A stretch of DNA of 64,000 nucleotides from Prinia subflava (lineage: Eukaryota > Chordata > Aves > Passeriformes > Cisticolidae). The stretch is taken from NCBI RefSeq assembly GCF_021018805.1, contig NC_086266.1:8804001-8868000 (forward strand), written 5' to 3'. Position numbers and translations under genes: made by a program. The notes under the pieces were generated by a model. That model was not told where the DNA came from. It searched no databases and saw nothing but the letters and a program-made list of their open reading frames with translations. Positions 1 to 11,689 of the stretch are shown piece by piece; position 1 is the stretch's first letter, and each line of letters starts with the position of its first letter.

Positions 1-3000
1 GATGCAGCGGGGACAAGGTCCAGTGTTGCCCACTGGGTGCTGGCGAGGCTCGCCCGCTGTTGGTGCCCAGTTGGAGGGAGCGGAGCTGGGAGGCCAGCAG
101 TTGCTCAGGAGCACTGTGACGGTGCAACACGTGGCTCTTGAGAGGGGACAGCAATGGGTTGTCACCTGCTGTCATGGCATCAGGCACTTGGTGCATGCTA
201 TCATCCAGGTACAGCTGGTTGTCAGACTCCATGCTCTCCCCCAGGAGTGGCTCAGCTGGGCATTGGTCCGGGTGGGAGCTTGGCATGTAATACTGGTCAG
301 CAGAGAGACAGTCCTTTGTGCGGTATGGCGCCAGTGTCCTCCTGCCCACTACTTCTGCCTCCCCATCCCGCTGGCAGAGGAAGGTGTCAGAGATCCACCG
401 GCCTTTGGCATGCAGCATGTCCGCTGACACTGATGCCTGGCGACTATCCCCTCTGCCAGCTGGAGCTGCCCGCAGGCTGTCCCTCCTGACAGGGGGCTGG
501 GGGGGCACAGGTGCCCGCCAGGCCTCAGGGTGCCAGCTGGCAGACGGCTCAGCCCCTGTGGTCAGATGGCGCCTGTCAGGGGCTTTGCAGGGGCCTTGGA
601 GGCTGGAGTCGATGGACACGGCCTCTTCAGGACGAAGAGAGAGAGCGCAGTCAGAGGCAATGGAGCTGGCAGAGAAGGAGCTGTAGGCTGAGTCCCGCTT
701 GCTGTGGTACATGCCCTGGTCAACGGGTGAGGGGTCTCCTTCATAGCAGGCCTGGCTGGGATGGTCCAGGCTCTCCATGCTCCCGATGGAGCTGCTCCGG
801 TCAGTGCTGCAGTGCCAGGACAGTGGGTTCCACTGCAGGGACAGCTTGCTGCTGCCTGGCCCCACGCCAGTGTTACAGGCACCTGCTGCCTCCCATCCAG
901 CTCCACAGAGATCCCAAGGAGCCCACCTCCACACATACACCCTCCCTGGAACAATGGAGTACTGGGCAGCACTGCCCCAACCTGCCCTTCACCCCTGGGT
1001 TGGGGCCACCACCAAGGTTGCCTGACACTGGCAAGGGGAGCAAGCACAGGGAACACAGGGTGTGTGTGACTCCAGCCACTGGAGACCTCCCACCTCTGGC
1101 AGGGGGGGCAGTGGGACTAAGCAGTTCCTGGCTGTCTCCAGCAGAGCCACCGCCCCTTCCTGCCGGGAGTCGGGAACAAACAACCAGGGGAAAGGGTAAT
1201 GCAGGATGAAGAGGGATGCCCGAAAGTAATGCATGCGAGCAGTCCTGCCACCCCCACTGCCACAATCCAAGCGGGTGTCCTTTCTGGCCCACCCCTCTTG
1301 CACAGTCTCATAACTGCACCCAGGGTCTCACCTGACATCACATCCCGAGGGCCAGGAGAGGCTGAAGCCATCAGTTGGGCAGTGCATGGTGGGGACGTCT
1401 GGGCGGCTTTCGGCAAGTTTGGCCACATGCCAGGAATGAGGCCGGAGGACCGGCGCGCTCCTCCTGCCAAGAGCAACAGCGGGAAAGGACAAGAATGGGG
1501 AGGAAGCCAGGCCAAGGAACCGGGGCTGAAGTCACTTCCTATGGGGCTTCCTGTCCCCCCCAGGCCAGTGCCTGCCCAAAGGGGATGGCAGCGAGGAAGG
1601 GTCCAGCCCTGCAAGCACCCGGCACGGGGAAGGGTATCCCACAGCTCCCCAGACTGCAGCATCCCTGTTGCCGCATCAGGGGACCGAGGACGTGACCCCT
1701 GCACAGCCCATAGGCAATGCCCTGAGCAGGGCAAGTGTCCTTGCTGGGACTAGACTGGCTCCACCAAGGGACACTGGGGCTACTTTTGTCTCCACCGCAA
1801 GCCTGAACTTCCCCCTTGTTCCTTTGTCCCTCAGCATCTGCAGCAAGCTCCAGCCACATCATGTCTCCAGGAAGGGTCTTGTGCTGGCCCCATCCCACCC
1901 CTCACAGCATCCATAGTAGTCTCCAGTCCCCCAGCGCATGCCACTTGCATAGACGTGGTCACAAAACACCTCCTGTACCTCCCAATTGCCTAGTGCTGCC
2001 ACGGCATTTACTAACTGGATGAGAATGGCAAGCTGTGAGGTCAGCACAGGGACTTCCCAGAACCCCCAAACTCACCATGGGTGATGTTGAGGCCCAGCAG
2101 AGTCCCGTGGGACCCCTGCCCCTTGGGCAGTGCCCTTGCGCCGTCCCTGCCCCTGAGTGCTGCTGGAGCTGGAGTCAGTCAGGATGCAGCCAGGGAATGG
2201 ATGTAGTTTGAGGGATTGGGGGGGGAAGGGACTGCAAGGCCCAGCCCTGCCTCTCTTCCTTTCCCAGGCAAGCAGGCAGGCAGGAGGCAGGCAGGCAGGA
2301 AGGGAGAGGAGCGGCCATGCTTGAGATTACCGCCCAGCAAGGGGGTGGCGAGCCCGATGCACTGCCCTGGCTCTGCTGGCTGGGGAACCACCGCTCAGCC
2401 AGAGTGCTGACAGCAGCAAAGGGGCTGCTCCCCACCCTGCCCCAGCAAGGGGCACCTCTGAGTTGGAGACAAGGGCACCTCCAGGTTCCTGCCAGTCCCC
2501 CAGGCTGGTAAAGCCCCACTGGCCCTCCCTGTGAACCCTCCACAGCACTGCCAACCTGCGAACGACCATCTTCAGAGTGCGGTAGGAGCCCTTGATGAGG
2601 ATCAGGGCCTCCTGGCGGGATCCGTACAGCGGCGTCCCACTGATGTTCACCAGCTCATCACCTGGCTGCAGCCGGCGGGACAGTGCAGCCTTGCCCCCAT
2701 CCTCGACCTGGGTGACAGAGAGGGCCGTCAATGGGGCACGGACCCCAGAATATCCCAGGGGATGTTCCACGGCCACTGCATGTCAGGGGAGAAAGAGGTT
2801 TTGGAGAAGGTGCCTGAGCTCCAGGCAGCACAGAGGTATCTGCTGGGCCAGGCTCTCCCCCTTCTCTGGTCACATGAATTTCTGAGCAAGGGCATCAGGA
2901 AGGGGGGGAGAAAGAAAAATGTCCCATCCCAGCAGATTCCCCCGCAGGCACAGGCAGCACAAGGGCCCTTTGTCTGTTGTGGATGCCAGCCCCCTGCCGC

Positions 3001-6000
3001 TGCTTCCAACCCCACATTGAGCCTGTCAGGGCACCTGTGGTGATTTCAATGCCCAAGGGATGCCATCCCACCCTATGTGCCCACAGGAGACAACAGCAGG
3101 GGATGTGCTGAGCCCTGGCACATGCCTACCCTTCCTGACACCCATGGCCAAAATGAACCTGGCACCCTGTATTGCTGTGCTTAGAGGAAGTAGGGCCATG
3201 GTGCTGCCAGCATGTGAGACCCTGGCCCATGTCCTCTGCCCTAGCTGGTAGGTGCAGTCCTGGCAGCCCTGGGACAAGCAGTGCCCAGCTGGGCTAGGCC
3301 GAGTGCCCATTGCCAGCACTGAACGCTGCCCATCCTGCCACTGAAATGGCCAGGGATTGCCAAGTCCATACTACAGGGCTGGCAAGAGACTGGAACTGTT
3401 GCTGCTGCATGGTAGCAGTAGCAGAGGGCATGCAGGTGCATGGGGCAGGACCTGGGGTGCCCCATGCCCAGTGTGGATGTGGCAAGACCCTATAGCCACC
3501 CTCAGGGCAGAGCTAACCTGGCCCCATGCTGGGGCTCCTGCACCAACCCTGCCTCTGGGCTCTTCACCCTGTCCAGTTGCTTCCAGGCCTGGGAATGAGC
3601 TCTACCCACAGTGCCTGCAGAGCAGCCAGACCCCAGCGCCAGGGAGCATACACAGATTCCTAGCAGGTCAGTCATTGTGCATGTTCCCCTGGGCACCACT
3701 TTCCAGCCCTAATGCTGTTCAGGGCTCAGGGGGCATTCTACTACCCCTGGTCAAAATGTCACCTTAGGAGGAAGAAGAGAGGGGCAGCCAAGCCTCCTGC
3801 CCAGTGCACCACTGCCCCATGGCCCTGCCTGGCACAGCTGTGCCCAGAACCAACAGCTTTCCCATTTTTTCAGGGATCTTAGCTCCACAATGCCATGTCG
3901 AGGCTGGGCACATCCCAATGTGCCTGCCTGTGCAGGCAGGCTGCCCTCCTACCCATATGTCAGCCATGGGGCTGCCTTCCTGGCAAGGGACCCTGACTGC
4001 CTCCCAGTCCTACCGTGCAGTCGGTGGAGCACGTGGGTTTACCCCCTGCCGGGCTACCACCCACCACTGGGCACCAGCACAGCATGCAAGGCAGGCTGCA
4101 CCTTCACCTCAGTCCTCTGTCCAGTCACGTGCCCTCCCAGGCTTGCCTGCCACAGCCATGGGGATGAGGCAGAGGTGAAAAGTGTCCCCACTGCTGTAGG
4201 ACACCACCAGGTCTGTACTCATACCTGGGTCATCACATGCACCAGAATGGACAGGCTCAGCCCTGGTACCACTCACCAGGAGCTAAATTTGCCACAAACA
4301 GCCCCTTGTGTCTGACTTTGCTACCAGTAAACTCAGCACTGGCAGCCAAACCCCACTGCCTGCTGCCCTGCCTGGCTGGGCCAGTCCAGGACACTTGCCC
4401 AATACCAGTCCCTGAAGTTCACTCTGGGCCCTAATGGTGGGCACCAGATAGCTCACGGGAATGTCTCCCTGCCTCAGAAGAAACTTGTCTTAGGAGTCAC
4501 AACCACTACAGTGCCAGAGCTGTGCCCACCCAGCCCCACAGCAACCTCCCTCCTTGCCCCCGACGTGCTCAGGGAAGCCTGTACCGGAGGGCGTTCACAG
4601 CTCCATGGAAAGGCTTTAAGAACGCGTGTGAGCACCGCCGTGGGACTCTGCCACAGGAAGGGATCCCGCCCGGAGTGGGCTCAGAGGCCAAACTCTGTCA
4701 CTGAGTGCGGGGACGCCCTTCCCCTTTCCGGCCCGCGCCACAGGCGGGGCCGCCCCCTCTCCGCACACACCTCGGCCGGCCGCAGCGGCGGAGCAGTGGC
4801 CCCGGGGGACCATCTCCAGAATGCACAAAGCGCTGGAACAAGCCCCTTTTGTCTGCCGAGCACGGCGGCGTTTCCGTAGGAGCGCGGAGTCCGACACTCC
4901 CCGGCCCGCAAGCCAACCCTCTTCTCCAAAGTGGTGAGGAATATACATCCCCGGGACCTCCCATCCCCTCCTCCGGCAACTGGCGGAACAACGGGGACCC
5001 ACCAACTCGAAGGCCGGCAGCGAGTAGGGGCAGGGGCAGTTACTCCCTCGGCGCCCGGCTCCCCACCCGCCGGCGGTGCCACCTCAGGGCGCAGGGCTGG
5101 GACCGGAGCCACTTTTCCAGCTCCCCCAGCCAGACCGCGCTGCCCGCGTCTCGCCGAGGGCGTGGAACGGCCTGGGGGCGCAGTCAGCCCGGCTCGAGGC
5201 AGGGAGCAGCGCCGGGGCCGCCAGCCCGGCCCGCCGCACCCCATCTCAGCAGGACGGTGACACCGGGCGGGCGGCCAAATCCTCCGCCGACAGGACCCCG
5301 TCCGGGCTCCGTGGAGGTGTAGCTATCGGAGTTCCCCTGGCCGCAGCTCGGCTCCCTGCGGGTCTCCCCGCGAGTCTCCACGCGGGGCGATGTGCTGGCG
5401 GGGGCCGCAGGAATCGATGACCCTCTATGTGGCGAGACGTCGGGCCCGCAGGGGTCACCCTCAGCATTCGCTGCCGGCTGCGACCGTGCTCGGCTCGGCA
5501 TCGCATCCCGGCGCCAATCCCGTCCCGGGCACAGTCCTGCCCCTGCGTTCCAGGGCTGCTGGGGCATGACGAGATGGACTCTGGTTCCCCCACCGTGGCC
5601 CTAAACGTCCCCGCAGAGCTCGGTGGCCGGGGCGCCCACGGGCGCGGCACCGACGGATGAGCACACAGGGGTCTGACCTCCCTCGGCTACGGCCCTCGGG
5701 ACAGGACCGCGAAAGACGTGAGGCAGACGTGGGGGCCGCCCCCGACGCCAGCCCAACGGATGTGCCAGAGGAATTTCTTCCTGCCGCTGGGCCCGGGCTG
5801 TCCGTCTGCCCCTTTCTCTCTCACTCTTCTCCACGGCTCTAAGTGGAGAGTGGCGGGGATGGTGGGTGCGAGTAGCCGCCCCCGTCACGCCGCGCCAAGA
5901 CACGAGACCCCGCGGCCGAGGCTCCCCGCAGCCCCGACGCCGCCGCGCCCCGGGTGTCCTCCCGCGCCCGCCACGGGCGGGAGGCCCCTCGCGGGGGGAT

Positions 6001-6165
6001 GCCGCGGAGCCCACGCGGGACTGTGCCGCCGGTGCCTACCTTGGAGACGATGAGGGGCTCGCCGTGCTCTAGCCCGCCGCGCAGCGTGAAGCCCCAGGGC
6101 GCTCCCCCCTGCAGCTGCACATGCACGTACTGGGGGGCGCCGGACCGGCCCTCGGCCCGCTCCAT
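1..6165 (-). CDS. SHROOM4: SHROOM4, 5' part (exons 1-4), runs off left edge
   Basis: Shroom-family actin-binding scaffold; family members recruit Rho kinase and organise apical or cortical actomyosin. Coding exons on the minus strand: E1 6165-6040, E2 2707-2556, E3 1463-1332, E4 848-1 (open at the edge). Together they give 419 residues. E1 and E2 form the N-terminal PDZ domain (about residues 11-91; core GGAPWGFTLRGGLEHGEP in E1, then GDELVNISGTPLYGSRQEAL in E2). E3 carries RPHSWHVAKL and E4 carries SSSIGSMESL, RDSAYSSFSASS, DCALSLRPEE and RHSAPEQLLAS, all close to human SHROOM4 and not to SHROOM2 or SHROOM3. Splice phases agree at every joint. The ASD1 and ASD2 domains must lie left of the window. 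The E2 donor (GTTGGC) is weak, and E4 has two adjacent acceptors (starts 848 or 851). Exon borders are my inference from homology; the identity is firm. Confidence 0.93.
849..1331 (-). other. SHROOM4 intron 3
   Basis: Intron between E3 (donor GTGAGA) and E4 (tandem CAGCAG acceptor). It contains stop codons in the E4 frame. I see no other structure in it. Confidence 0.7.
1464..2555 (-). other. SHROOM4 intron 2, with a short AGGC-type repeat
   Basis: Intron between E2 and E3. At about 2265-2305 the plus strand has an imperfect (AGGC)n/(GGCA)n microsatellite. No further gene, RNA or mobile element was recognised. Confidence 0.6.
2708..6039 (-). other. SHROOM4 intron 1
   Basis: A 3.3-kb intron joining E1 (donor GTAGGC) to E2 (acceptor after a CTCTCTGTCACCCAG-type tract). 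The 5' half of the intron, about 4700-6039, belongs to the CpG island of the gene. The 3' half is ordinary unique-looking sequence in which I recognise nothing. Confidence 0.65.
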
Positions 6166-6330
6166 GGCGGCTACAGCTACAGCCCCATCCCGGCCCGGCC
6201 CCGAGCTGTGGAGGAAATGACACCCCCGCCTGCCCGGGCTGAGCGGCGCGGGGAGAGTGCGGGGCGGGGCCGGCCCACAACGGGACTGCTCCGCCGCCGC
6301 CAATGAGGCACGGGGGGCCGGCGGCGGCCG
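4700..6330. promoter_or_regulatory. CpG island at the SHROOM4 5' end
   Basis: GC-rich stretch with dense CpG dinucleotides, in contrast to the CpG-poor flanks. It covers SHROOM4 exon 1 and the first part of intron 1. The position fits a CpG-island promoter for SHROOM4 transcribed to the left. No TATA box is evident. The boundaries are estimated by eye. Confidence 0.7.
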
Positions 6331-6900
6331 GCTCGGCACGGCTCAGCTCAGCTCACGGCATGGCTCTGCACACAATGGCACAGCACAGCACCTTTCTACT
6401 CAGTAGAAAGGCATGCCATCCTTTAGAACAGGGACCTGAAGTGAGCTACTTGGCTCAGCTTGGTACAGCCCAGCCGGTGTATTTCAGTTCAGTCCAGCTC
6501 AGCCCAGCATGGCATGATATGGAAGATGGGCAGACCTCAGTGCAGCACGACACAGCACAACTTAGCTCAGGTGGGATGGCAGGGGAGCCAGCATGGGTTA
6601 ACTGGCTCAGCATGGCTCAGCCCGGCATGCCTCAGTGCAGTTCAGCTGGGTTGGCACATTCTGCCTTGGCTCAGCTCAGCTCAACATGATACAGGGCAAA
6701 GTTATGTTTGTTACATAGCAGAATAACCAGAGGCCTCATCTGGCTTGGCTCCACTTGCCCTAGCCCAGTTTTGTTCAGTGCAGTTCAGCTTGGTTGACTT
6801 GGACAAGCAGGGCTGGCACAGTTCAGCTCAGGAGAGCCTGGTCTGGCTTGACTTAGCTTGACCATGCACAGTTCAGCTCAAAATAACCCAGTTTGGTTGA
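6330..6900. repeat. Degenerate CTCAG-rich tandem repeat
   Basis: For about 570 bp the plus strand repeats variants of GGCTCAGC, AGCTCAGCTC, GTTCAGCT and CAGCCCAGC, in roughly 5- and 10-base steps interspersed with other sequence. Copies are too diverged for a clean consensus, so this is an old simple-sequence or minisatellite array. It begins where the SHROOM4 CpG island ends. No coding potential is credible. Confidence 0.6.
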
Positions 6901-9182
6901 GCACAATATGGTGCCACCAGGAACCCACACCAATAGGGCCTGCTTGGCACAGCTTAGCCTGGCACAGTGGCAGTTGGACAGCATTCATGCAGATGTGAGG
7001 GGGTGGCAGTAGGGTGATGTAGCCCCACCGACTCCCCACCACACAGTGATACTGGTGCCCCAAGCTCCACTGCCTGCAGGCAAACACATGCAGCTGGCTC
7101 CTGTCTGACCTACCCAAGCCAGCTCCCACCCTGTCCATATCCTGCCGGCCACCCTAGGGCGTGCATGGCAGTTGGGCCATTCTTCACCTTTGTCTTTCCC
7201 CTGCCAGGCCCAGGAGAGGCAGCTGTGCCACTTGGGAGAAATTGAGGCAGGGGGAGGAGGCAGCGGATGGCAGCCTGGGATGGTGGGAGTGGATCGGCAA
7301 GGATTCCCAGAGCCCTAGAGTCCTGCTCCTCCCCTTCCCGCCTGGAGCCACGACTCTTACTCATCTCCTTTCCAGACAACACAGCAAGCCTGGAAAGCTC
7401 TGCTCTGCAAGCAGCGCCTGCGGCCCCTGGTTGCCTGCCATGGCCTGGGATGGTCAGCTTGCAGTGCCAGGCTGGTGAGCCACCCTAGGCTTGTTCATTC
7501 CCAATGCTGGAAGGGTCTCAAGTTTTTCTTGATAGACCCTGTCCACAGGCACCTGTCTTGAATTCTGCCTGCTCCCTGCACAGCCCAGCTGCAGGCAGCC
7601 CAGTATAGCCAGAGTGTCACAGGGTGCAGGGTGGAGTGGTACCTGGGCTATTGTAGTGCTGGAGCCCACCCAGGAGAGGTGGGCTCCGGCCTCCCCCCCT
7701 TCCCCCATACAGCCTTGACATGTCCACCATCCTGACCCAAATCTCCTGCTCTCCCCTATGGCCTTCCCACCTGCCTTGTCATGCCCCCCACTCATGACTG
7801 GCTGCTGCCATGCCTGGACTTAGCTCGTCTGTCCCTTGTGTGCTTTCCCAAATGAGTAGCCAGGGCTGCCTGGCCAGGGAAGGGTGCCCTGGCTCATCAT
7901 CACATGGCCCCACAGCACATTTAGCACTACACACATTACCACACAGCCCTCCGAGCTCTTGGCACTGTGCCCAGCTGGCACCAGAAAGGGTGGGCAGCAG
8001 ATATTCAGTACAACCCCGTGAGCTCTCCCCATGTCCCTCTGCCTGCACCAGTGATCCCCAACCAGTGTGCTCACTCCCTGGCCACTTCCATCCCAGCAGA
8101 AGAGCAACAGTGTACTGTGGGTCTGAGCACAACACCAGGGGCTCTGGAGGTAGCACTGGCTGCAGCTGCCCACACCAGATGCTGCAGTGTGCCCAGAGGG
8201 CCTTTCCCAGGCAAGCACCATGGAGCCACTGTTCCCACATGGAAAGTGCCTCGAATGTCCCATGCCAGCAGGAGGGTGGACATCATGCTCATAACCTCTT
8301 TGCTTTGAGCAGGTGCTGGCAAAAAGACCTGGAAACTGGTCAAGGTAGGCAAAGTTGTGGGCATGCTGATGGTGATGGCAGGATGATGCCTACAGTGGGG
8401 TACTGCTGGCTTACCCAGACATACTTAGCACTGTTGGGTTCAGGGTCACTCTGCTCACCCATGTGCTTTAGTACCAGCTGGATAGAGTGAGGCACTGGGC
8501 AGCCTGGCTGTGCTGCAAGGTTGTTGGGAAGCAGAACCCCCAGCAGAACTGGCCTGCTTGGGCCAGTGCAGACCAGCTTGCAGCAATGAGCACAAAGGTG
8601 CTGAGCCACTGCTGGAGAGTCAGCACAGAGTAGAGGGAGTTGGAGGGACTCTTATCACATGAAAGCACCCTCTCAGGCTCTCTCTGGCCCCATTTACCTG
8701 GGGCCCAGGGAGCTCCTGCCTCTTTAAAACTTGATTGAGTCCATGCCTTTAAAATGGGCCTGGGTAGGGACCTCCTACCCTGTAGGAGGAGGCTGAGCCA
8801 GGAGCAGGTGGGCTGAGTGAGCTGGTTCTCCTACCCCACTTCACCCCACTCCCCTACCCCAGAACCTTTACAGCCCCTATAGCCAGGCTCTGTTGGGCTA
8901 GCTTTGCTCCTTTGCTCTGGGTTTTAGTCTGGAATTTGTACCCCTTTTTGCATACAGAATCCTCCCACATTTCTGTTCCTATGCCAAGCTGAAACAGCTA
9001 GTGTGGTTGTCCTGTTTTTATAGGAGCTGGAAGCACCCTGGGATCCTTTTGCTGGTGCCCACAGTCAGCTCTGCCTCTCAAGTGGGGAAAAGCATGACTG
9101 CAGGTTCTCCCTAATTATTCTGCTGGCCATCCCCACCTTGTCCCACTTACCTGCTCCCTCCCCAGACACACACTCACCTATC
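6901..9182. other. Intergenic region between SHROOM4 and BMP15
   Basis: No gene recognised. It must hold the 5' flank and any 5' UTR of BMP15. A TATA-like stretch (tttttatagg) lies at about 9014-9023, roughly 160 bases before the BMP15 start codon; its use as a promoter is only inference. Confidence 0.5.
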
Positions 9183-10762
9183 ATGGCTATGTCCTATCCT
9201 TTCACCAGCCTCCTCCTCCTCCTTGTTGTGCCCCTTTCCCAGGCTGCAAAACAGTCCCCACTGCCTCTTGGCTCCCTGCCTGCTGTCCCCAACCTGCCCC
9301 TCCTGCAGGCTCTGCAAATGCGGGCCCCAGGCAGCCCAGGCTGGCAAGTGGGGCCAGCCAGTGGGCAGCCCCTGCGCTACATGCTGAATCTGTACCGACG
9401 TGCTGCTGACCGCGAAGGCCGTCCCCGCCGCAGCCGCAGCCTGGGCACCAACACCATCCGCCTGGTCCAGGCCAGTTCTCATGGAGGTCAGCCCTGGGCA
9501 GGTAAGGAACTGGTGGGCAGTAAGGATGATATGGAGGCATAGCAGAGCTAGCAGCGTGGGCTTGAACTCTGAAGGCAAGGTCTCTTGCCTGCTTCCTTCC
9601 CTCTCTCTACAGTGTCCTGGCTGGGATTGTTCTTGGCCATGGGGTTCCACTTGGCAGGAGTCCAAGTTTCTGCTCCAGGGATGAGAGTAGTAAACGCATT
9701 GCTGTCCCTTGTGTGCCCTTCTCTCCTTCCCACCCTGCCTCATGCCGTGCCAGGCTAGTGGTGTTGGGGCAGAGGATGGGAAATGTTACAGACTCTGCCC
9801 TTCATGCTACCAGCAAGCCTTGGCTCATGGCTTCTGTTTGCTGCAGCTTCTGCCTTGTGCTGGGGCAGATGATTGTCACAGGCTCTGCTGTGCTGTGTGG
9901 GGCTGTGGCAGCACCATGAGAGAAGGTATGCTGCACTGTGCTTCCTCCACTGTGCTAAGGGAGTACTCGTCACTGCTTCCCTGCAGGTCGCTGGTACTTC
10001 CAGGCCCTCACCTACCACCTGGAAGGCCAGCCAGAAGCTGAGCACCTCCTCAGAGCCACTGTGGTCTACCTGCCCAGTCTGTCACTGACCCACAGTCGCC
10101 TCCTCTGCGCTCTGGAGCTGGTGGTGGCCGGCGAGGCACGCAGGGTGCTGCTCAGCCCTACTACCCGCCCCCACCATGGCTGGGCCGAAGTGGATGTCAC
10201 CTCTTTCCTGGTGCTGGGGAACAGCAGTGTGGGGAGCCTGGTACTGCGCCATGTCTGTGTGCGTGCTGGCCGAACAGGAGGCCATGATGCCCCAGTGGCC
10301 CCTGGCCACCCTTTTCTCCTTCTTTACCTTAACGATACCCAGGCAGGGTTGGCACCTCCAGCAGCAGAGCCCCACCGACACCGACGTGATACAGGGACAT
10401 TGGCTCATGACCTGTCCAACTACCTGCGGGAGCAGGGAGGGGAGAAGAGTGACTGTTCCCTCCGCCCCTTCCCTGTCAGTTTTGCACAGCTGGGCTGGGA
10501 CCACTGGATCATCGCTCCCCATCGCTACAACCCACGCTACTGCAAGGGCACCTGTCCCCACCTACTCCGGTATGACTACCATGCACCCAACCATGCTGTG
10601 GTGCAGAGCTTTGTTCATCAGCTTGTGGATGCCAATGTGCCCCGGCCGTCCTGTGTGCCCTACCGCTACAGCCCCATCAGTGTCCTCATGATTGAGCGCA
10701 ATGGAGGCATACTGTACAAGGAGTATGAAAATATGATTGCAGAGTCCTGCACTTGCCGGTAA
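9183..10762 (+). CDS. BMP15: BMP15, bone morphogenetic protein 15 (TGF-beta family)
   Basis: Secreted oocyte growth factor that acts on granulosa cells, usually with GDF9. Exons: 9183-9501 and 9987-10762, joined in phase 1 across a 485-bp GT-AG intron; product 364 residues (human 392). The start was taken at the ATG at 9183 because it has A at -3, G at +4 and opens a signal peptide (residues 1 to about 21, hydrophobic core LLLLLVVPL). Exon 1 has LRYMLNLYRRAAD, matching the propeptide of BMP15. A furin site RHRR precedes residue 241, leaving a mature chain of 124 residues. The mature region has six cysteines, lacking the one that makes the intermolecular disulfide, as is typical of BMP15 and GDF9, and ends CTCR. 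QLGWDHWIIAP and VPRPSCVPY are diagnostic. The gene is head to head with SHROOM4, as in mammals. The frame is intact. Confidence 0.97.
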
Positions 10763-11656
10763 TTTCCACTGCCCCAGCACATCACCCCTGGGCTCTGCCT
10801 CTTCCTGCAGATCTGGACTTTAGGGTTTATCTTGCTCTGCCTGGGGCTCACTCAGCTCATCTCCCCTCCCCATACAGTGCTGCTCAGTGGGGAGGTTTTA
10901 CAATGACAGTTTTATGTAAATTGTGGATTTTTAAAGGCAGGAACCTGTGCTGGGGTGGTTGCCCCGTGGCATCTGTCCTTCCTGCAGCCCCCATGGCTGC
11001 TGCCTGGTTTTGGTGGGCAGGGGGGCTTGGCCTGATGTTCTCAGAGATGAGCTGTGTCCCTAAACTGGAGTGCGAAGCTCTTAGGAGGTGGCTGCAGTCT
11101 CCTGGTGGAACCAGGGCAGGGAGGGTAAGAAGTCCAGATGTCTCTGTGCTTTGCATTTGACACATTGGTGGTGTCTGGATCTGATGTGACCCTGTCTCTG
11201 TGGCATTCCTTCCCAACCCCCATGCATCCTATCCCTATCTAGTCTCAGCTGCAGAGGCATCTCACCAGGCTGAGAATTTGGGCTGGAGGGAGGAAGCCTC
11301 TCTCCTCCCCTGCAGCTCTGCTCTGGAAGGGCTATGAAAAACTGGAGGAACCTGAGCTGCCATCTCTGCTTCCAGTGCTAGAGGCCAAGGCAGCTGCTTG
11401 TGCTGGGCTCTGCCTGCTGTTTCCTCTGACATACTTGTTCTTCAGCTCCTTGGCTTGCCCTCTAGCAGGGCTCAGGTCTTGTTCTATCCCAGAGGTCAGA
11501 CTCCTGTTGCAGATGTCTCTCTACCTTCTTGCACTCTTGCTATCACACAGGCCCTGGGCTCTGCTGGGCTCCTGGCATGTCCCTATTCCCAGAAGGGTCA
11601 GTCCCGCTCTCAGCACCCCTGCTGCCTGACTTTCCTCTATTTATTGCTTGATTGTG

Positions 11657-11666
11657 AATAAATAAA
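11657..11666 (+). terminator. Candidate polyadenylation signals for BMP15
   Basis: Two overlapping AATAAA hexamers (11657-11662 and 11661-11666) lie about 0.9 kb after the BMP15 stop, in T-rich sequence, on the coding strand. They would give a 3' UTR of about 0.9 kb. Confidence 0.5.
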
Positions 11667-11689
11667 TTGATTGATTTTGCTAAAGACCA

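Noticed and set aside
511..1209. Plus-strand open frame of 232 codons at the left edge
   Set aside because: It is the antisense shadow of SHROOM4 exon 4, whose minus-strand product matches human SHROOM4 over its whole length.
9138..9182. Upstream in-frame extension of BMP15
   Set aside because: It begins at TTG, not ATG, and would place 15 polar residues before the signal peptide. The ATG at 9183 has a good context.
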